Below, piece by piece: positions 39,746 through 49,996 of a stretch of DNA of 64,000 nucleotides. The number at the start of each line of letters is the position of its first letter. Positions within the stretch are counted from its first letter, which is position 1. A program made the translations under genes and the position numbers. The notes below the pieces were generated by a model. It made no database searches and was not told the origin of the DNA. It saw only the letters and a list, made by a program, of their open reading frames with translations. This DNA comes from Collinsella ureilytica. GTDB lineage: Bacteria > Actinomycetota > Coriobacteriia > Coriobacteriales > Coriobacteriaceae. The stretch is from assembly GCF_019795105.1 (NCBI RefSeq), contig NZ_JAIMFO010000007.1:62001-126000 (forward strand). Direction: 5' to 3'.

Positions 39746-41077
39746 GTGACCGTGAGGGGAGAATCCGTGCCAAAAAAAACCGTGAGCTCAGGAGCCGAAC
39801 TTGATTCTCGCATTGCCAAGCTCATGCAGCGAGGAGCTGAGGACGGTACCGTCACCGAGGACGATATCCAGATCGCCCTCAGAAGTATTGAGGTGACTGA
39901 CGAGCAGCTCGCCGGTGTGTATAAGGCGTTTCGCACCAATGGAATCGAGATCGTTTCTGCTGGAGAAGATGAGACTCGCGATGAGGACGATGTAGATCTC
40001 GACGATGACGATGAGTCCAGCGAAGATCATGACATCAAGGTTGCCAAGATGGCAGATGCTGAGATGTCCGCAGAAAAGCCCAAGAAAAAGCCTCGCCAAC
40101 GTACCACGCGTTCTCGTGCCCGCACGCGCGGTATCGACGCTTCAACGGTTATGTTGACCGGAGATCCGGTTCGCATGTATTTGAAAGAGATCGGCAAGGT
40201 CGATCTTTTGAATGCTGCCGAAGAGGTAGACCTTGCGATGAAGATAGAGGCAGGTCTTGAGGCAGCAGATAAGCTCGAAGCAGCAGATGAGGGTGAGCTT
40301 AAGCTGACCCGCGCCGAGATGCGCCGTTTGAGCCGTGTGGAGCAGGTAGGGCTTGATGCGAAGCAGGCGCTCATCAGCGCTAATTTACGTCTCGTTGTTT
40401 CAATTGCTAAGCGCTATGTTGGTCGCGGTATGCTTTTCTTGGATCTTATCCAGGAGGGCAACTTAGGCCTTATTCGTGCGGTTGAAAAGTTTGATTACGA
40501 GAAAGGCTTTAAGTTCTCCACCTATGCAACTTGGTGGATTCGCCAGGCCATTACCCGCGCTATTGCCGATCAGGCTCGTACCATTCGTATTCCTGTACAC
40601 ATGGTAGAGACCATCAATAAACTCGTTCGTATTCAGCGCCAGCTCCTCCAGGATCTCGGCCGCGATCCAACTCCTGAAGAGATCGGCGCTGAGATGGATA
40701 TGAGCGCCGAGCGCGTTCGTGAGATTCAAAAGATCAGCCAGGAGCCGGTAAGTCTTGAGACGCCCATTGGCGAAGAGGAAGACTCGCAGTTGGGCGACTT
40801 CATTGAAGATGTGCAGGCGGTGGTTCCACCTGAGGCTGCAAGTTTTTCAATGCTGCAAGAGCAGCTGTGCCAAGTGCTCGACGGCTTGGCTGACCGTGAG
40901 CGGAAGGTCATCGAGCTTCGCTTTGGCTTAGCAGATGGTCACCCACGTACCCTAGAAGAGGTTGGTCGCGAGTTTGGCGTGACGCGTGAGCGTATTCGTC
41001 AGATCGAATCAAAGACCTTAGCAAAGCTCCGCCATCCGAGCCGCTCGAGTAAGCTGAAAGACTATATTGAAGGCTAG
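39746..41077 (+). CDS. rpoD: Primary sigma factor (RpoD/SigA)
   Basis: Housekeeping sigma factor. It has region 1.2 ([16 protein letters not shown]), region 2 with the -10-binding helix ([20 protein letters not shown], then TWWIRQAI), region 3 and region 4.2 with the helix-turn-helix [20 protein letters not shown]. An acidic segment and a Lys/Arg stretch lie in the N-terminal 110 residues. The start is uncertain. GTG at 39746 (used here, 5 nt after GGGAGG) and GTG at 39767 (6 nt after GAGGGGA) are both good. A GTG at 39611 lacks a site. A weak TTGCAG/TACAGT pair (39706-39734) could be a promoter; if used it favours 39767. Confidence 0.93.
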   Translation: MTVRGESVPKKTVSSGAELDSRIAKLMQRGAEDGTVTEDDIQIALRSIEVTDEQLAGVYKAFRTNGIEIVSAGEDETRDEDDVDLDDDDESSEDHDIKVAKMADAEMSAEKPKKKPRQRTTRSRARTRGIDASTVMLTGDPVRMYLKEIGKVDLLNAAEEVDLAMKIEAGLEAADKLEAADEGELKLTRAEMRRLSRVEQVGLDAKQALISANLRLVVSIAKRYVGRGMLFLDLIQEGNLGLIRAVEKFDYEKGFKFSTYATWWIRQAITRAIADQARTIRIPVHMVETINKLVRIQRQLLQDLGRDPTPEEIGAEMDMSAERVREIQKISQEPVSLETPIGEEEDSQLGDFIEDVQAVVPPEAASFSMLQEQLCQVLDGLADRERKVIELRFGLADGHPRTLEEVGREFGVTRERIRQIESKTLAKLRHPSRSSKLKDYIEG

Positions 41078-41107
41078 CGCGTAGCTGTGTACATCTGAGT
41101 GTATGTA

Positions 41108-41149
41108 AAGCCGATGAGCTGCGTTTCTCATGACGTAACTCATCGGCTT
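41108..41149 (+). terminator. Terminator-like hairpin after rpoD
   Basis: AAGCCGATGAG (41108-41118) and CTCATCGGCTT (41139-41149) form a perfect 11-bp stem with a 20-nt loop, followed by TTCTGCTTGT counted from the stem end. The T-run is weak but the position, 30 nt after rpoD, is right for the end of the operon. Confidence 0.65.
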
Positions 41150-41255
41150 CTGCTTGTAAGACAGAGGGCTCATGTGGACATTATTTTGAGCTTGAAAGTT
41201 CTTTTACCAGATGATGTCTTTGTGCAGCGCAGGTTGGTCTGGAAGGAGTGAAAGC

Positions 41256-41287
41256 AAAAACCCGAACCCACCGGAGATGGATTCGGG
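41256..41287 (-). terminator. Terminator of tRNA-Asn
   Basis: On the minus strand CCCGAATCC pairs with GGGTTCGGG (one T-G wobble, 9-nt loop), followed by five Ts. It lies 11 nt after tRNA-Asn. Confidence 0.85.
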
Positions 41288-41298
41288 CTCATATAAGC

Positions 41299-41373
41299 TG
41301 GCTCCCCGGGTAGGGCTCGAACCTACAACAGCGCGGTTAACAGCCGCGTGCTCTACCATTGAGCTACCGAGGA
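41299..41373 (-). tRNA. tRNA-Asn (anticodon GTT)
   Basis: The minus-strand cloverleaf has acceptor stem TCCTCGG/CCGGGGA, anticodon GTT, a GGTTCGAGCC T arm and an encoded CCA. With its own promoter and terminator it is a complete one-gene unit between the rpoD and pyr operons. Confidence 0.95.
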
Positions 41374-41401
41374 ATCGGGCTGCAATCACGCAGCGAAGAT
41401 T

Positions 41402-41429
41402 AGTATACGCATCTTCCAAAAGACCGCAA
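41402..41429 (-). promoter_or_regulatory. Promoter of tRNA-Asn
   Basis: On the minus strand TTGCGG (41424-41429) and TATACT (41402-41407) are 16 nt apart. The expected start is about 20 nt before the tRNA. Confidence 0.65.
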
Positions 41430-41685
41430 GCCCTAATTTGCAATCATCCAAATCTTCGCTCGCGCTCACACCCTTCGTTTATTCCCAACCTTATCGCAAT
41501 ACGTTCTACTCACTCGGAAACTTTACGAGCGTAAAGACAGGGATAGGCCTGTCTGTTGTGTGAGCGCATACGAAGAGAAAACGGCGCGCTCCTCTCTGCA
41601 CCAGGAAGCTTCACTCACCGATAGGTGCACAAGCTCAACGGAAAAATTTTTCTCGCTTTGCGCATAGGTACAAACGGATCTTTCG

Positions 41686-41694
41686 TGCTACAAT
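41686..41694 (+). promoter_or_regulatory. Extended -10 promoter of the pyr operon
   Basis: TGCTACAAT fits an extended -10 element about 150 nt before pyrR. This leaves a leader long enough for the attenuator at 41775. No -35 box is convincing. The preceding stretch 41430-41685 has no gene that I can support. Confidence 0.5.
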
Positions 41695-41709
41695 CGCTTC
41701 GACCTTTAA

Positions 41710-42432
<723 letters not shown>

Positions 42433-42436
42433 GTCT

Positions 42437-43381
42437 ATGGCTTTTCATCATAAGCATCTGATCGATATCACGGAGTACAGCGATACCGATCTGATGACGA
42501 TACTCGATACAGCTCGTGCGTTTAGCCAGGTCAATGAGAGGGCTATCAAAAAAGTTCCCACCTTGCGCGGTAAAACCATCGTCAATATGTTCAACGAGCC
42601 TTCTACGCGCACACGAAGCTCATTTGAGCTTGCAGAAAAACGCCTCTCTGCCGATACGATGAATTTTGGCGGTAGCTCTACGAGTACCGTGAAGGGCGAG
42701 AGCCTGATCGATACCGTGAAAACCCTCGATGCTTATAAGATTGACTGCATTGTTGTTCGTGATAAGCATGCCGGAGCCCCTCATATTGTGTCTCAGGCAA
42801 GCCCTGCTTCGGTCATCGATGCCGGAGATGGTAAGCACCAGCACCCCACTCAGGCTCTTTTGGATCTCTACTCCATTCGTGAGCATAAAAAGAGCTTCGA
42901 GGGACTGCGCGTGGGCATTGTAGGCGACATTGGGCATTCCCGCGTGTGTGGCTCTTTGGTTCCTGCATTAAAGATCATGGGTGCTGAGGTTGTTTTGGTA
43001 GGCCCCGGCACCTTGATGCCGGCTTGTCCTGAAGCGTTAGGCGCAGATCAGATTGCCTATGATCTTGATGCGATTCTACCAGACCTCGATGTGGTCTATA
43101 TGCTCCGCGTTCAGCTTGAGCGCATTGAGGGTGCACCCTTTCCTAGTGTCCGTGAGTACCATCGTCTCTTCGGTTTGACAAAAAATCGTGAGCGTCTCAT
43201 GCGTCCTGATGCCATTATTTGCCATCCTGGCCCGATTAATCGCGGCGTTGAATTTGATAGCTATATGGCTGATCATCCTGATCGCTCGGTCATCCTCGAA
43301 CAGGTCTATGCCGGTATCTGTGTACGTATGGCTGCATTATATCTACTCCTTGGAGGTGCTGATAATGGGCTTTCTGCTTAA
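42437..43381 (+). CDS. pyrB: Aspartate carbamoyltransferase catalytic subunit
   Basis: Condenses carbamoyl phosphate with aspartate. The 314-residue product has the carbamoyl-phosphate loop PSTRTRSSFE, the GKHQHPTQALLDLYSI motif and the HPGPINRGVE segment. No pyrI regulatory subunit follows, as in other PyrR-regulated operons. The gene starts 4 nt after pyrR and overlaps pyrC by 17 nt. Confidence 0.95.
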   Translation: MAFHHKHLIDITEYSDTDLMTILDTARAFSQVNERAIKKVPTLRGKTIVNMFNEPSTRTRSSFELAEKRLSADTMNFGGSSTSTVKGESLIDTVKTLDAYKIDCIVVRDKHAGAPHIVSQASPASVIDAGDGKHQHPTQALLDLYSIREHKKSFEGLRVGIVGDIGHSRVCGSLVPALKIMGAEVVLVGPGTLMPACPEALGADQIAYDLDAILPDLDVVYMLRVQLERIEGAPFPSVREYHRLFGLTKNRERLMRPDAIICHPGPINRGVEFDSYMADHPDRSVILEQVYAGICVRMAALYLLLGGADNGLSA

Positions 43382-44657
43382 AGGTGCCCATGTCGTGGAT
43401 CCCGCTTTAGGCATCGATGACGTGTTAGATGTTCGTATTGAGAACGATCGCATTGTTGAGGTCGGCTCTGAGCTTGCTGCAAGCGATGGAGCAGAGCTCC
43501 TCGATTTTTCAGGAAAATACTTGGTACCAGGTTTGGTGGACATGCATGTGCACCTCAGAGATCCCGGGCAAGAGTATAAGGAAGATATTGAATCGGGCAC
43601 TCGTGCTGCTGCAAAAGGTGGCTTTACTGGGGTGTGCTCTATGCCCAATACCGATCCTGTCACCGATACGGGCTCGGTCGTAAGCTATATCTTGGCTCGT
43701 GCTGCTGAGGTTGGGCATTGTCGTGTCTATCCATCGGGCGCTATGACACACGGGCTTGGTGGCGAGGCGCTCTCAGAGATGGGTGACATGGTTGAGCGCG
43801 GGGTTGTTGCCTTTACCGACGATGGTCGAGGAATTCAGGGCGCTGGCATGGTTCGTACCTGTATGGACTATGGCAAGATGTTCGACAAAGTTTTTATGAG
43901 CCACTGCCAAGATGAGAGTCTGGTGGGTGCTGGTCAAATCAACGAAGGTCCTGTTTCTACCAAACTAGGACTTGCTCCATGGCCAGCCGAGGGCGAAGAG
44001 ATCCAGATTGCCCGCGATATTGATATGGCGCGCTTAACTGGAGCCAAACTCCATATTCAGCATATTACGACTGAGCGCGGATTAAACCTGGTTCGTGCAG
44101 CGAAGCAAGAAGGCTTGCCGGTTACCTGTGAGGTGACCCCCCATCACCTCTTGCTATGTGATGAAGACATTGATAGAACCTACGATACGAATCTCAAAGT
44201 CAATCCACCCTTGCGCACCAAGGCTGACCTTGCTGCGCTGCGTGCTGGCTTGGTTGACGGAACGGTCGATGCGCTGGTAACAGATCATGCACCTCACGCT
44301 GCCTGGGAAAAAGCTCGTGAGTTCGCCCTGGCACCGTTTGGAATGACCGGGATTGAAACGTCGCTCGCACTCATGCTTACGCACTTTGTGAAGCCTGGGA
44401 TCATTGGTTTCGATCGGTTAGTTGAGCTGATGTCAATTGTGCCACGTCGAATTTTGGGCATTAAGCAGGTGCAGATCGCACCTGGATCCCTTGCAGATAT
44501 TACGGTCTTTGACCCTACTGTAGTGTGGACAGTTGGAGCGGATGGCTACGAGTCTAAATCTTCTAACTGCGCATTTCATGGACGTGAGCTGACTGGTCGT
44601 GCTACCGATGTCTTTGTTGGTGGAGCGATGAGCTTGCGTGAGGGGTCGATCGTCTAA
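43365..44657 (+). CDS. pyrC: Dihydroorotase (class I type)
   Basis: Cyclises carbamoyl aspartate to dihydroorotate. The 430-residue product has the metal-binding VDMHVHLRDPGQEYKEDI motif, the MPNTDPVTD block, and the VTDHAPH aspartate motif, all typical of Bacillus-type class I enzymes. The ATG at 43365 follows TTGGAGG within the pyrB end. Confidence 0.94.
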   Translation: MGFLLKGAHVVDPALGIDDVLDVRIENDRIVEVGSELAASDGAELLDFSGKYLVPGLVDMHVHLRDPGQEYKEDIESGTRAAAKGGFTGVCSMPNTDPVTDTGSVVSYILARAAEVGHCRVYPSGAMTHGLGGEALSEMGDMVERGVVAFTDDGRGIQGAGMVRTCMDYGKMFDKVFMSHCQDESLVGAGQINEGPVSTKLGLAPWPAEGEEIQIARDIDMARLTGAKLHIQHITTERGLNLVRAAKQEGLPVTCEVTPHHLLLCDEDIDRTYDTNLKVNPPLRTKADLAALRAGLVDGTVDALVTDHAPHAAWEKAREFALAPFGMTGIETSLALMLTHFVKPGIIGFDRLVELMSIVPRRILGIKQVQIAPGSLADITVFDPTVVWTVGADGYESKSSNCAFHGRELTGRATDVFVGGAMSLREGSIV

Positions 44658-44753
44658 GGGCACCTTCACATCCTTAGAGTACCATGTGAGCTAGAAAGAG
44701 CTCGGCCGTCGCCGTCGGTCGAGCTTGCTCATCCACGAGAGAAGGAGGGACGG

Positions 44754-45560
44754 ATGCCCACACCCTCGCCGGCACGGGTTCATGAATTCACCGTCGTCAC
44801 AAACAAAGCTGTAGGCGAGAATATTTTCTCATTAACTATCAAAGCACCACGTCTGGCAGCGATGCTGCACCCAGGCCAGTTTATGAATCTCCAGGTGCCT
44901 GGCAATGCCATGTCACTGTTGCGGATTCCCTTGAGCTATGCCGCTGCAGATCCTGAGGCAGGGACCGTTGAGCTTTGGTATGCCGTGGTAGGAGAGGGTA
45001 CCCAGCGGCTCTCTGAGATGCGCCCCCATGCTACCTCTTCCATCTTGGGTCCGGGTGGCCATGGATGGTCGGTTCCAGAGGATGCGAATGCATGCCCGCG
45101 AGCACTCTTGGTAGGCGGCGGTATCGGTATTCCTCCGATCGTGTGCTTAGCGCGTGCCTTGTCTGAGCGCGGTATTAGCTTTGACGTTTGCCTTGGTGCT
45201 ACCACTGCTTCAAAGCTCGTTGGCGCAGCTGAGATAGAAGCTCTCAGCGGTTGTGGTGAGCTGCATCTTTGCACTGATGACGGATCCTTAGGTTCTCGAG
45301 CATTTTGTACTGATCCAGCAGCCTTGTTGCTCTCTGGTAAGCGGTATGCCTATGTAGCCACGTGTGGGCCGAGCCCCATGATGCAAAAGGTTGCTGAGGC
45401 ATCTGAGCGTGCGGGCGTGTACTGCGAGGCCTCCCTTGAGCGGATGATGAGCTGTGGTTTTGGTGCTTGCGCAACCTGTGCTGTTGAGACCTCAGATGGT
45501 ATGAAGGGTGCCTGTATGGCAGGGCCGGTATTTGATGCGAGCAAGGTGGTGTCCTGGTGA
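44754..45560 (+). CDS. pyrK: Dihydroorotate dehydrogenase electron-transfer subunit
   Basis: PyrK passes electrons from PyrD to NAD. The 268-residue product has the FAD-binding RIPLSYA motif, the NAD-type GGGIGIPPI motif and a C-terminal [2Fe-2S] site (CGFGACATCAVE, then a final Cys in GACMAGPVFD). GAAGGAGG precedes the ATG. Its stop overlaps the pyrD GTG start (GTGA), matching their heterotetramer. Confidence 0.93.
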   Translation: MPTPSPARVHEFTVVTNKAVGENIFSLTIKAPRLAAMLHPGQFMNLQVPGNAMSLLRIPLSYAAADPEAGTVELWYAVVGEGTQRLSEMRPHATSSILGPGGHGWSVPEDANACPRALLVGGGIGIPPIVCLARALSERGISFDVCLGATTASKLVGAAEIEALSGCGELHLCTDDGSLGSRAFCTDPAALLLSGKRYAYVATCGPSPMMQKVAEASERAGVYCEASLERMMSCGFGACATCAVETSDGMKGACMAGPVFDASKVVSW

Positions 45561-46480
45561 GCGCGATCAAGATGGCCGTCAATTTTGGCGGCGTAGCAAT
45601 GAAAAATCCCGTGAATACGGCAAGTGGAACCTTTGGGTTTGGCTGGCAGTTTGCTGATCTGATGGATGTCTCCGCGCTCGGCGCGATTACCACCAAGGGC
45701 TGCGCTGCCACGCCGTGGCCGGGAAATCCTGCCCCACGAATGACCGAGGTGCGCGGCGGCATGATGAACTCCGTCGGTCTTCAAAATCCCGGTGTCGAAG
45801 GGTTTGCAGCAGAGGCAGGTCCTTGGCTGAAAGAGTTGGCCGATACGGGCACCCGTGTCATCTGCCAAGTGGCGGGTCATTCCACAGAAGAATATGTACG
45901 TGCTCTTGAGCTTTTTGTTGAGTTGTGCCCCTGGGCATCAGGATTTGAGATTAATGTGAGCTGTCCTAATCTTGCAGCAGGAGGTGTGGCGTGCGGATCC
46001 ACACCTGAGGGCGCAGCTGAGGTTATGCGAGCTTGTCGTGCCGTTACTGAGCGGCCACTTTTTGTAAAGATGGCACCGGTGCGCGTTCCTGAGATTGCTC
46101 GCGTGCTTGAAGCTGAGGGTGCCAATGGTCTGACCCTCATCAATTCAATCTCTGGTATGGCTATTGATGTAGAGACACGTCGTTCAAAGATCAGTCGGCC
46201 AACAGGTGGCTTGTCTGGTCCTTTGTGCCATCCCATTGCGGTTCGTATGGTTTGGGAGGCGGCACGCGCTGTTTCAATTCCCATCTGCGGGGTGGGCGGC
46301 ATTATGACCGGAGAAGATGCTGCTGAGTTTATTCTTGCTGGTGCAACCTGTGTTTCGGTTGGAATGGCAAATCTCATTGAGCCTGATGCTGCAACCCGTA
46401 TTCTTTCTGAGCTTGAAGCGTGGGCGCGTCGTCAAGGTGTGTCTGACATCACCGAGTTGGTTGGAGCACTCGAATGCTAG
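45557..46480 (+). CDS. pyrD: Dihydroorotate dehydrogenase, class 1B catalytic subunit
   Basis: Oxidises dihydroorotate to orotate using FMN and passes electrons to PyrK. The 307-residue product has the NTASGTFGFG N-terminal block, the NVSCPN motif with the class 1 catalytic cysteine, and the phosphate-binding GVGGI and GATCVSVG segments. Pairing with pyrK makes it NAD-linked class 1B. It starts with GTG and overlaps pyrF by 7 nt. Confidence 0.95.
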   Translation: MSAIKMAVNFGGVAMKNPVNTASGTFGFGWQFADLMDVSALGAITTKGCAATPWPGNPAPRMTEVRGGMMNSVGLQNPGVEGFAAEAGPWLKELADTGTRVICQVAGHSTEEYVRALELFVELCPWASGFEINVSCPNLAAGGVACGSTPEGAAEVMRACRAVTERPLFVKMAPVRVPEIARVLEAEGANGLTLINSISGMAIDVETRRSKISRPTGGLSGPLCHPIAVRMVWEAARAVSIPICGVGGIMTGEDAAEFILAGATCVSVGMANLIEPDAATRILSELEAWARRQGVSDITELVGALEC

Positions 46481-47193
46481 AGGGAAGCGTACGCGATCAG
46501 ATCATTGTTGCTCTTGACTGCGACCATGAGCGGGCGCTGAGCCTGGGTCAGATGTTGGCGGGCAAGGTCGGCTGGGTAAAAGTTGGCATGACGCTTTTTT
46601 ATTCAGCAGGGCCTGCCATCGTTTCTCAGTTCAAAGACTTAGGCCTGAAGGTCTTTGTAGATCTGAAAATCCATGATATTCCTCATCAGGTTGAAGGTGC
46701 CGTGCGCGCCGCAGCTCTAACCGGCGCAGATCTTATGACTGTGCATGGGCTCGGCGGCTCCTCGATGCTGAAAGCTGCACGTAGAGGTGTCGAAGCTGCT
46801 GGAACTGATACGCGCCTCATTGCAGTAACGATTCTTACCAGTATGGATGAGACGGCTCTTCGCGAGATCGGGGTTGATACACCGCTTGCTCACGAGGTGG
46901 ATTGCCTCGCTCGCCTCGCGCATGACTCAGAGATGGATGGCGTTGTGTGCTCACCGCAAGAAGCAGCGCGCATGCGATCACTCCTTGGTGCTCATGCGTG
47001 GGTGGTAACGCCTGGAGTGCGGCCTCAAGGGGCGTCTGCGGGCGATCAGAGCCGGATTGCAACACCGGCTCAAGCGGTGGCTTTAGGTGCGAGCCATATT
47101 GTGGTTGGTCGTCCAATCGTTCAAGCAGACGATCCCGTATGTGCCCTAGAAGGTATTGTTCGCGAGCTTTCATCCAGCTCAGAAGCGGTATAA
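46474..47193 (+). CDS. pyrF: Orotidine-5'-phosphate decarboxylase
   Basis: Makes UMP. The 239-residue product has the catalytic DLKIHDIPHQV motif (Asp-Lys-Asp array), VKVGMTLF, and the GVRPQGASAGDQSRI and HIVVGRPI phosphate-binding blocks. It is the last pyr gene here. pyrE (orotate phosphoribosyltransferase) and carAB do not follow and must be elsewhere. Confidence 0.95.
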   Translation: MLEGSVRDQIIVALDCDHERALSLGQMLAGKVGWVKVGMTLFYSAGPAIVSQFKDLGLKVFVDLKIHDIPHQVEGAVRAAALTGADLMTVHGLGGSSMLKAARRGVEAAGTDTRLIAVTILTSMDETALREIGVDTPLAHEVDCLARLAHDSEMDGVVCSPQEAARMRSLLGAHAWVVTPGVRPQGASAGDQSRIATPAQAVALGASHIVVGRPIVQADDPVCALEGIVRELSSSSEAV

Positions 47194-47293
47194 TGGATTT
47201 TGAAGTGTATCCGATTAGCCCTGTTTTTCTCGGGTATTTATCGGGTTCGTTCTATGGAATTGCTTCGTCTGGACGACAAATCCCCTGCAAAGG

Positions 47294-47322
47294 TTGAACT
47301 TTGCCCAGGGTTCGTCTACTCT
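47294..47322 (+). promoter_or_regulatory. Promoter of mihF
   Basis: TTGAAC (47294-47299) and TACTCT (47317-47322) are 17 nt apart. The predicted leader is about 80 nt and contains a small TGCCA/TGGCA hairpin. Confidence 0.5.
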
Positions 47323-47408
47323 AGGTGGGCGTTACTGGTTCAGGTGCCAATCTAGCTGGCATTTCCTAACCCTCAACGTTCGTTGGCCATTTGACATTGG
47401 AGGTACCC

Positions 47409-47717
47409 ATGGCTCTTCCCCAGCTCACCGACGAGCAGCGCAAGGCTGCCCTTGAGAAGGCTGCTGCCGCCCGCCACGCTCGTGCAGAGCTTCGCGAGAA
47501 GATCAAGAAGGGTGAGATCTCCCTCGAGTCCGTCCTGAACTCGGATGATCCCATCGCGTCCCGTATGAAGGTTTCTACCCTCATCGAGTCGCTGCCCGGT
47601 TACGGCAAAGCCAAGGCTGCCAAGATCATGGATGAGCTTGGCATCTCTGCTACCCGCCGTGTTCAGGGTCTCGGCGTTCGCCAGCGCGAGCAGCTGCTCC
47701 AGCAGCTCACCAAATAA
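47409..47717 (+). CDS. mihF: Actinobacterial integration host factor (mIHF)
   Basis: Small basic DNA-binding nucleoid protein of actinobacteria. The 102-residue product has a helical N-terminus rich in Ala and Lys and the H2TH-type region (SLPGYGKAKAAKIMDELGI, then TRRVQGLGVRQREQLL). Codon use is strongly biased to C-ending codons compared with neighbours, which fits very high expression. GGAGG precedes the ATG. mihF followed by gmk and rpoZ is a conserved actinobacterial order. Confidence 0.93.
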   Translation: MALPQLTDEQRKAALEKAAAARHARAELREKIKKGEISLESVLNSDDPIASRMKVSTLIESLPGYGKAKAAKIMDELGISATRRVQGLGVRQREQLLQQLTK

Positions 47718-48287
47718 GTGAGTTCTCGCGCGTCAAAGCTCTTCGTCATTTCAGGGCCGTCAGGCACAGGTAAGGGAACGCTCGTTGCATCTGCACGGAA
47801 GCGTCTGCCACATCTGGGTCTGACGGTTTCCGCTACCACGCGGAGCCCTCGAACTGGCGAGTCGGATGGTAAGAATTATTACTTCTTATCTGAAGAAGAG
47901 TTCTCTCATCGAGTTGAGTCTGGAGCTTTTCTTGAGTGGGCGTATGTGCATGGGAATCGCTACGGAACACTGATCTCTGAGGTTGAAGCAAAGCTTGCTC
48001 GTGGTCATTCACTGATTTTGGAGATTGATGTTCAAGGGGCGCTTGCGGTTAAAGAGCGCTTTCCGGATGCGGTTCTTGTCTTTATTGAGCCTCCGTCGCT
48101 TGAGGTCTTACGTGAGCGGCTTTCAGGTCGCGGTACGGAAGCTGCACCTGAGCTGGAGCAGAGGCTATCCGACGCGAAGCATGAGCTTGAGCTTGCATGC
48201 CACTATGACGCACGTATTGTGAACGATGATCTATCCCGCGCAACAGATGAGCTGGTAGAGCTTATCGGCGTATACGAAAGGCAATAA
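47718..48287 (+). CDS. gmk: Guanylate kinase
   Basis: Phosphorylates GMP to GDP. The 189-residue product has the P-loop SGPSGTGKGT, the SATTRSPRTGESDGKNYYF block and the FIEPPSLEVLRERL segment. It starts with GTG right after the mihF stop, without a clear ribosome site. Translation is therefore probably coupled to mihF. Confidence 0.95.
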   Translation: MSSRASKLFVISGPSGTGKGTLVASARKRLPHLGLTVSATTRSPRTGESDGKNYYFLSEEEFSHRVESGAFLEWAYVHGNRYGTLISEVEAKLARGHSLILEIDVQGALAVKERFPDAVLVFIEPPSLEVLRERLSGRGTEAAPELEQRLSDAKHELELACHYDARIVNDDLSRATDELVELIGVYERQ

Positions 48288-48291
48288 ACAC

Positions 48292-48576
48292 ATGTCTGTT
48301 GTTAAGCCAGCCATTGATGGACTGCTCGATCGAACCGAGAACAATCGGTTTTTGCTTGCCGCTCTTGCAAGCAAGCGCGCCTGTGATATCAACAGCATGC
48401 TGCGCGATCAGCATAGTCGTGTCTTAGCTGTTCAAGATATTGATGACATTACGGTCGCTCTTTCTGGAAAAGACACCATCTCCATGGCCATGGATGAGAT
48501 CGCCTCGGGCGATATCTCGTATGACCGTGAGATCTTTGATGCAGCCTTGAGCGGCCGCTCTTCCTCTGAGGCGTAA
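48292..48576 (+). CDS. rpoZ: RNA polymerase omega subunit
   Basis: The 94-residue product has the RpoZ/omega pattern: an N-terminal PAID..L segment, the conserved ALASKRACDIN helix (the KRARQI-type region) and a later VALSGKDTISMAMDEIASGDISY segment. It promotes polymerase assembly. The gene lies 4 nt after gmk, its usual partner. Confidence 0.88.
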   Translation: MSVVKPAIDGLLDRTENNRFLLAALASKRACDINSMLRDQHSRVLAVQDIDDITVALSGKDTISMAMDEIASGDISYDREIFDAALSGRSSSEA

Positions 48577-48584
48577 GGCCACCT

Positions 48585-49781
48585 GTGAGAGATCGAGTCT
48601 GCCTCGTTCATTATCACGAGATTGGGCTAAAAGGAAAAAATCGTAATCGCTTCGAGCGTATCCTCATGGATAACTTGAAGGCGGCTCTTGCTGCCTTTTC
48701 GCTTGAGGCTATTGAGCGTATCTCTGGGCATATCTTGCTTTCATTTACAGATGAGTCAGAGCCGGAGGCTGCGTTACCTATTATCGCAAAGGTTCCCGGT
48801 GTTGCTCGAGTCTCTCTTGCGTTTCGCTGTGAGCGCTCGCATGAAGCCTATGCCGCAGCGGCGATTGAGGCTTTGCAAGAGTTCGGTGCCTTTACGAGCT
48901 TCAAGGTGAGCGCGAAGCGCTCAAACACCGATTACGCGATTCCCTCGATTGACATGAATCGCCAGGTGGGAGAGGTACTTTGTAATGCCTTTCCCAACAA
49001 GCTGGTAAAGATGCACAAGCCCGATGCCACGGTGCATGTTCATGTCGTGCAGGGCAAGGCCTTTGTATACGCAAAAAGCGAGCGCGGCGTTGGTGGTTTG
49101 CCACAGGGCAGCGCTGGCAAGGTTGTAACCCTCTTATCTTCTGGAATTGATTCTCCGGTTGCAACCTGGATGATGGCTCGGCGTGGTGCGATTCCTGTTC
49201 CCGTTCATTTTTCTGGACGGCCGCAGACTTCAGATGAAAGTGAATACCTTGTGCGCGATATCGTAGAAGCGCTTGCGCCTGCGATTCAGATTGGTCGCGT
49301 GTATGTCATCCCCTTTGGAGATGCTCAGCGTGAGATCTCCCTTGTGTGTCCAGGGTCTTTACGGGTCATTATGTATCGCCGAATCATGTATGCAGTTGCT
49401 GAGCGTATTGCTCGCCTTGAAGGCGCGCGTGCCCTTGTTACCGGCGAGAGTTTGGGACAAGTTGCTTCTCAGACGCTTGAAAATATTGCAGCTGTTGATG
49501 AAATGGCCTCAATCCCGGTGCTGAGACCCCTGATTGGTTCTGATAAGCAAGAAATTATTGATCGGGCGCATCAGATCGGTACCTACGAGCTTTCATGTCA
49601 AACTGCTCCTGATTGCTGCACCCTGTTCATGCCGCGACGCCCAGAAACTCATGCACGCCTGCAAGCTGTTCATGAGGCCTGGAATCAATTTGATCATGAG
49701 GCCATGATTGAAGACCTGGTTGCTCGAGCTGAGCATAGTGACTTTTTTGCACCGGTCTATCGGCCACCTCGCGAAGCCTAA
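48585..49781 (+). CDS. thiI: tRNA 4-thiouridylation / thiamine sulfur transferase ThiI
   Basis: Adenylates U8 of tRNA for sulfur insertion. The 398-residue product has an N-terminal ferredoxin-like and THUMP region (EIGLKGKNRNRFE), the PP-loop SSGIDSPVATWMM and the TGESLGQVASQT block. No rhodanese domain is present, as in Bacillus-type ThiI. The start is GTG at 48585 after AAGG. Confidence 0.93.
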   Translation: MRDRVCLVHYHEIGLKGKNRNRFERILMDNLKAALAAFSLEAIERISGHILLSFTDESEPEAALPIIAKVPGVARVSLAFRCERSHEAYAAAAIEALQEFGAFTSFKVSAKRSNTDYAIPSIDMNRQVGEVLCNAFPNKLVKMHKPDATVHVHVVQGKAFVYAKSERGVGGLPQGSAGKVVTLLSSGIDSPVATWMMARRGAIPVPVHFSGRPQTSDESEYLVRDIVEALAPAIQIGRVYVIPFGDAQREISLVCPGSLRVIMYRRIMYAVAERIARLEGARALVTGESLGQVASQTLENIAAVDEMASIPVLRPLIGSDKQEIIDRAHQIGTYELSCQTAPDCCTLFMPRRPETHARLQAVHEAWNQFDHEAMIEDLVARAEHSDFFAPVYRPPREA

Positions 49782-49902
49782 TCTTTTCTACTCAAGCTCT
49801 TTGCTCAGCATAATTTGAATGCTGATCTCTTGCGAGGCGCTCGTTTGGGGCGTGATGCCGTTTGCTGCCTGTAGTTGCGCTCAGAGTTTCATATCACTTC
49901 AG

Positions 49903-49930
49903 CTCCCATGAGGCTTGCCTCATGAGGGAG
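49903..49930 (+). repeat. Hairpin between thiI and comEA
   Basis: CTCCC-ATGAGG pairs with CCTCAT-GA-GGGAG, an 11-bp stem with a two-base bulge and a CTTG loop. No T-run follows directly, though one occurs at about 49968-49979. It may mark the end of the mihF-thiI transcript. Otherwise 49782-50033 holds only the comEA leader hairpin. Confidence 0.45.
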
Positions 49931-49996
49931 TGGAGCAATCTGTGAGATGCTCGTAAGAGTGGTTGGCACTTTTTTATTTTGAATATGAGTTCGGTT

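Noticed and set aside
49968-49981. T-run after TTGGCAC as an intrinsic terminator of thiI
   Set aside because: No stable stem lies directly before the run; the nearest hairpin is about 40 nt upstream.
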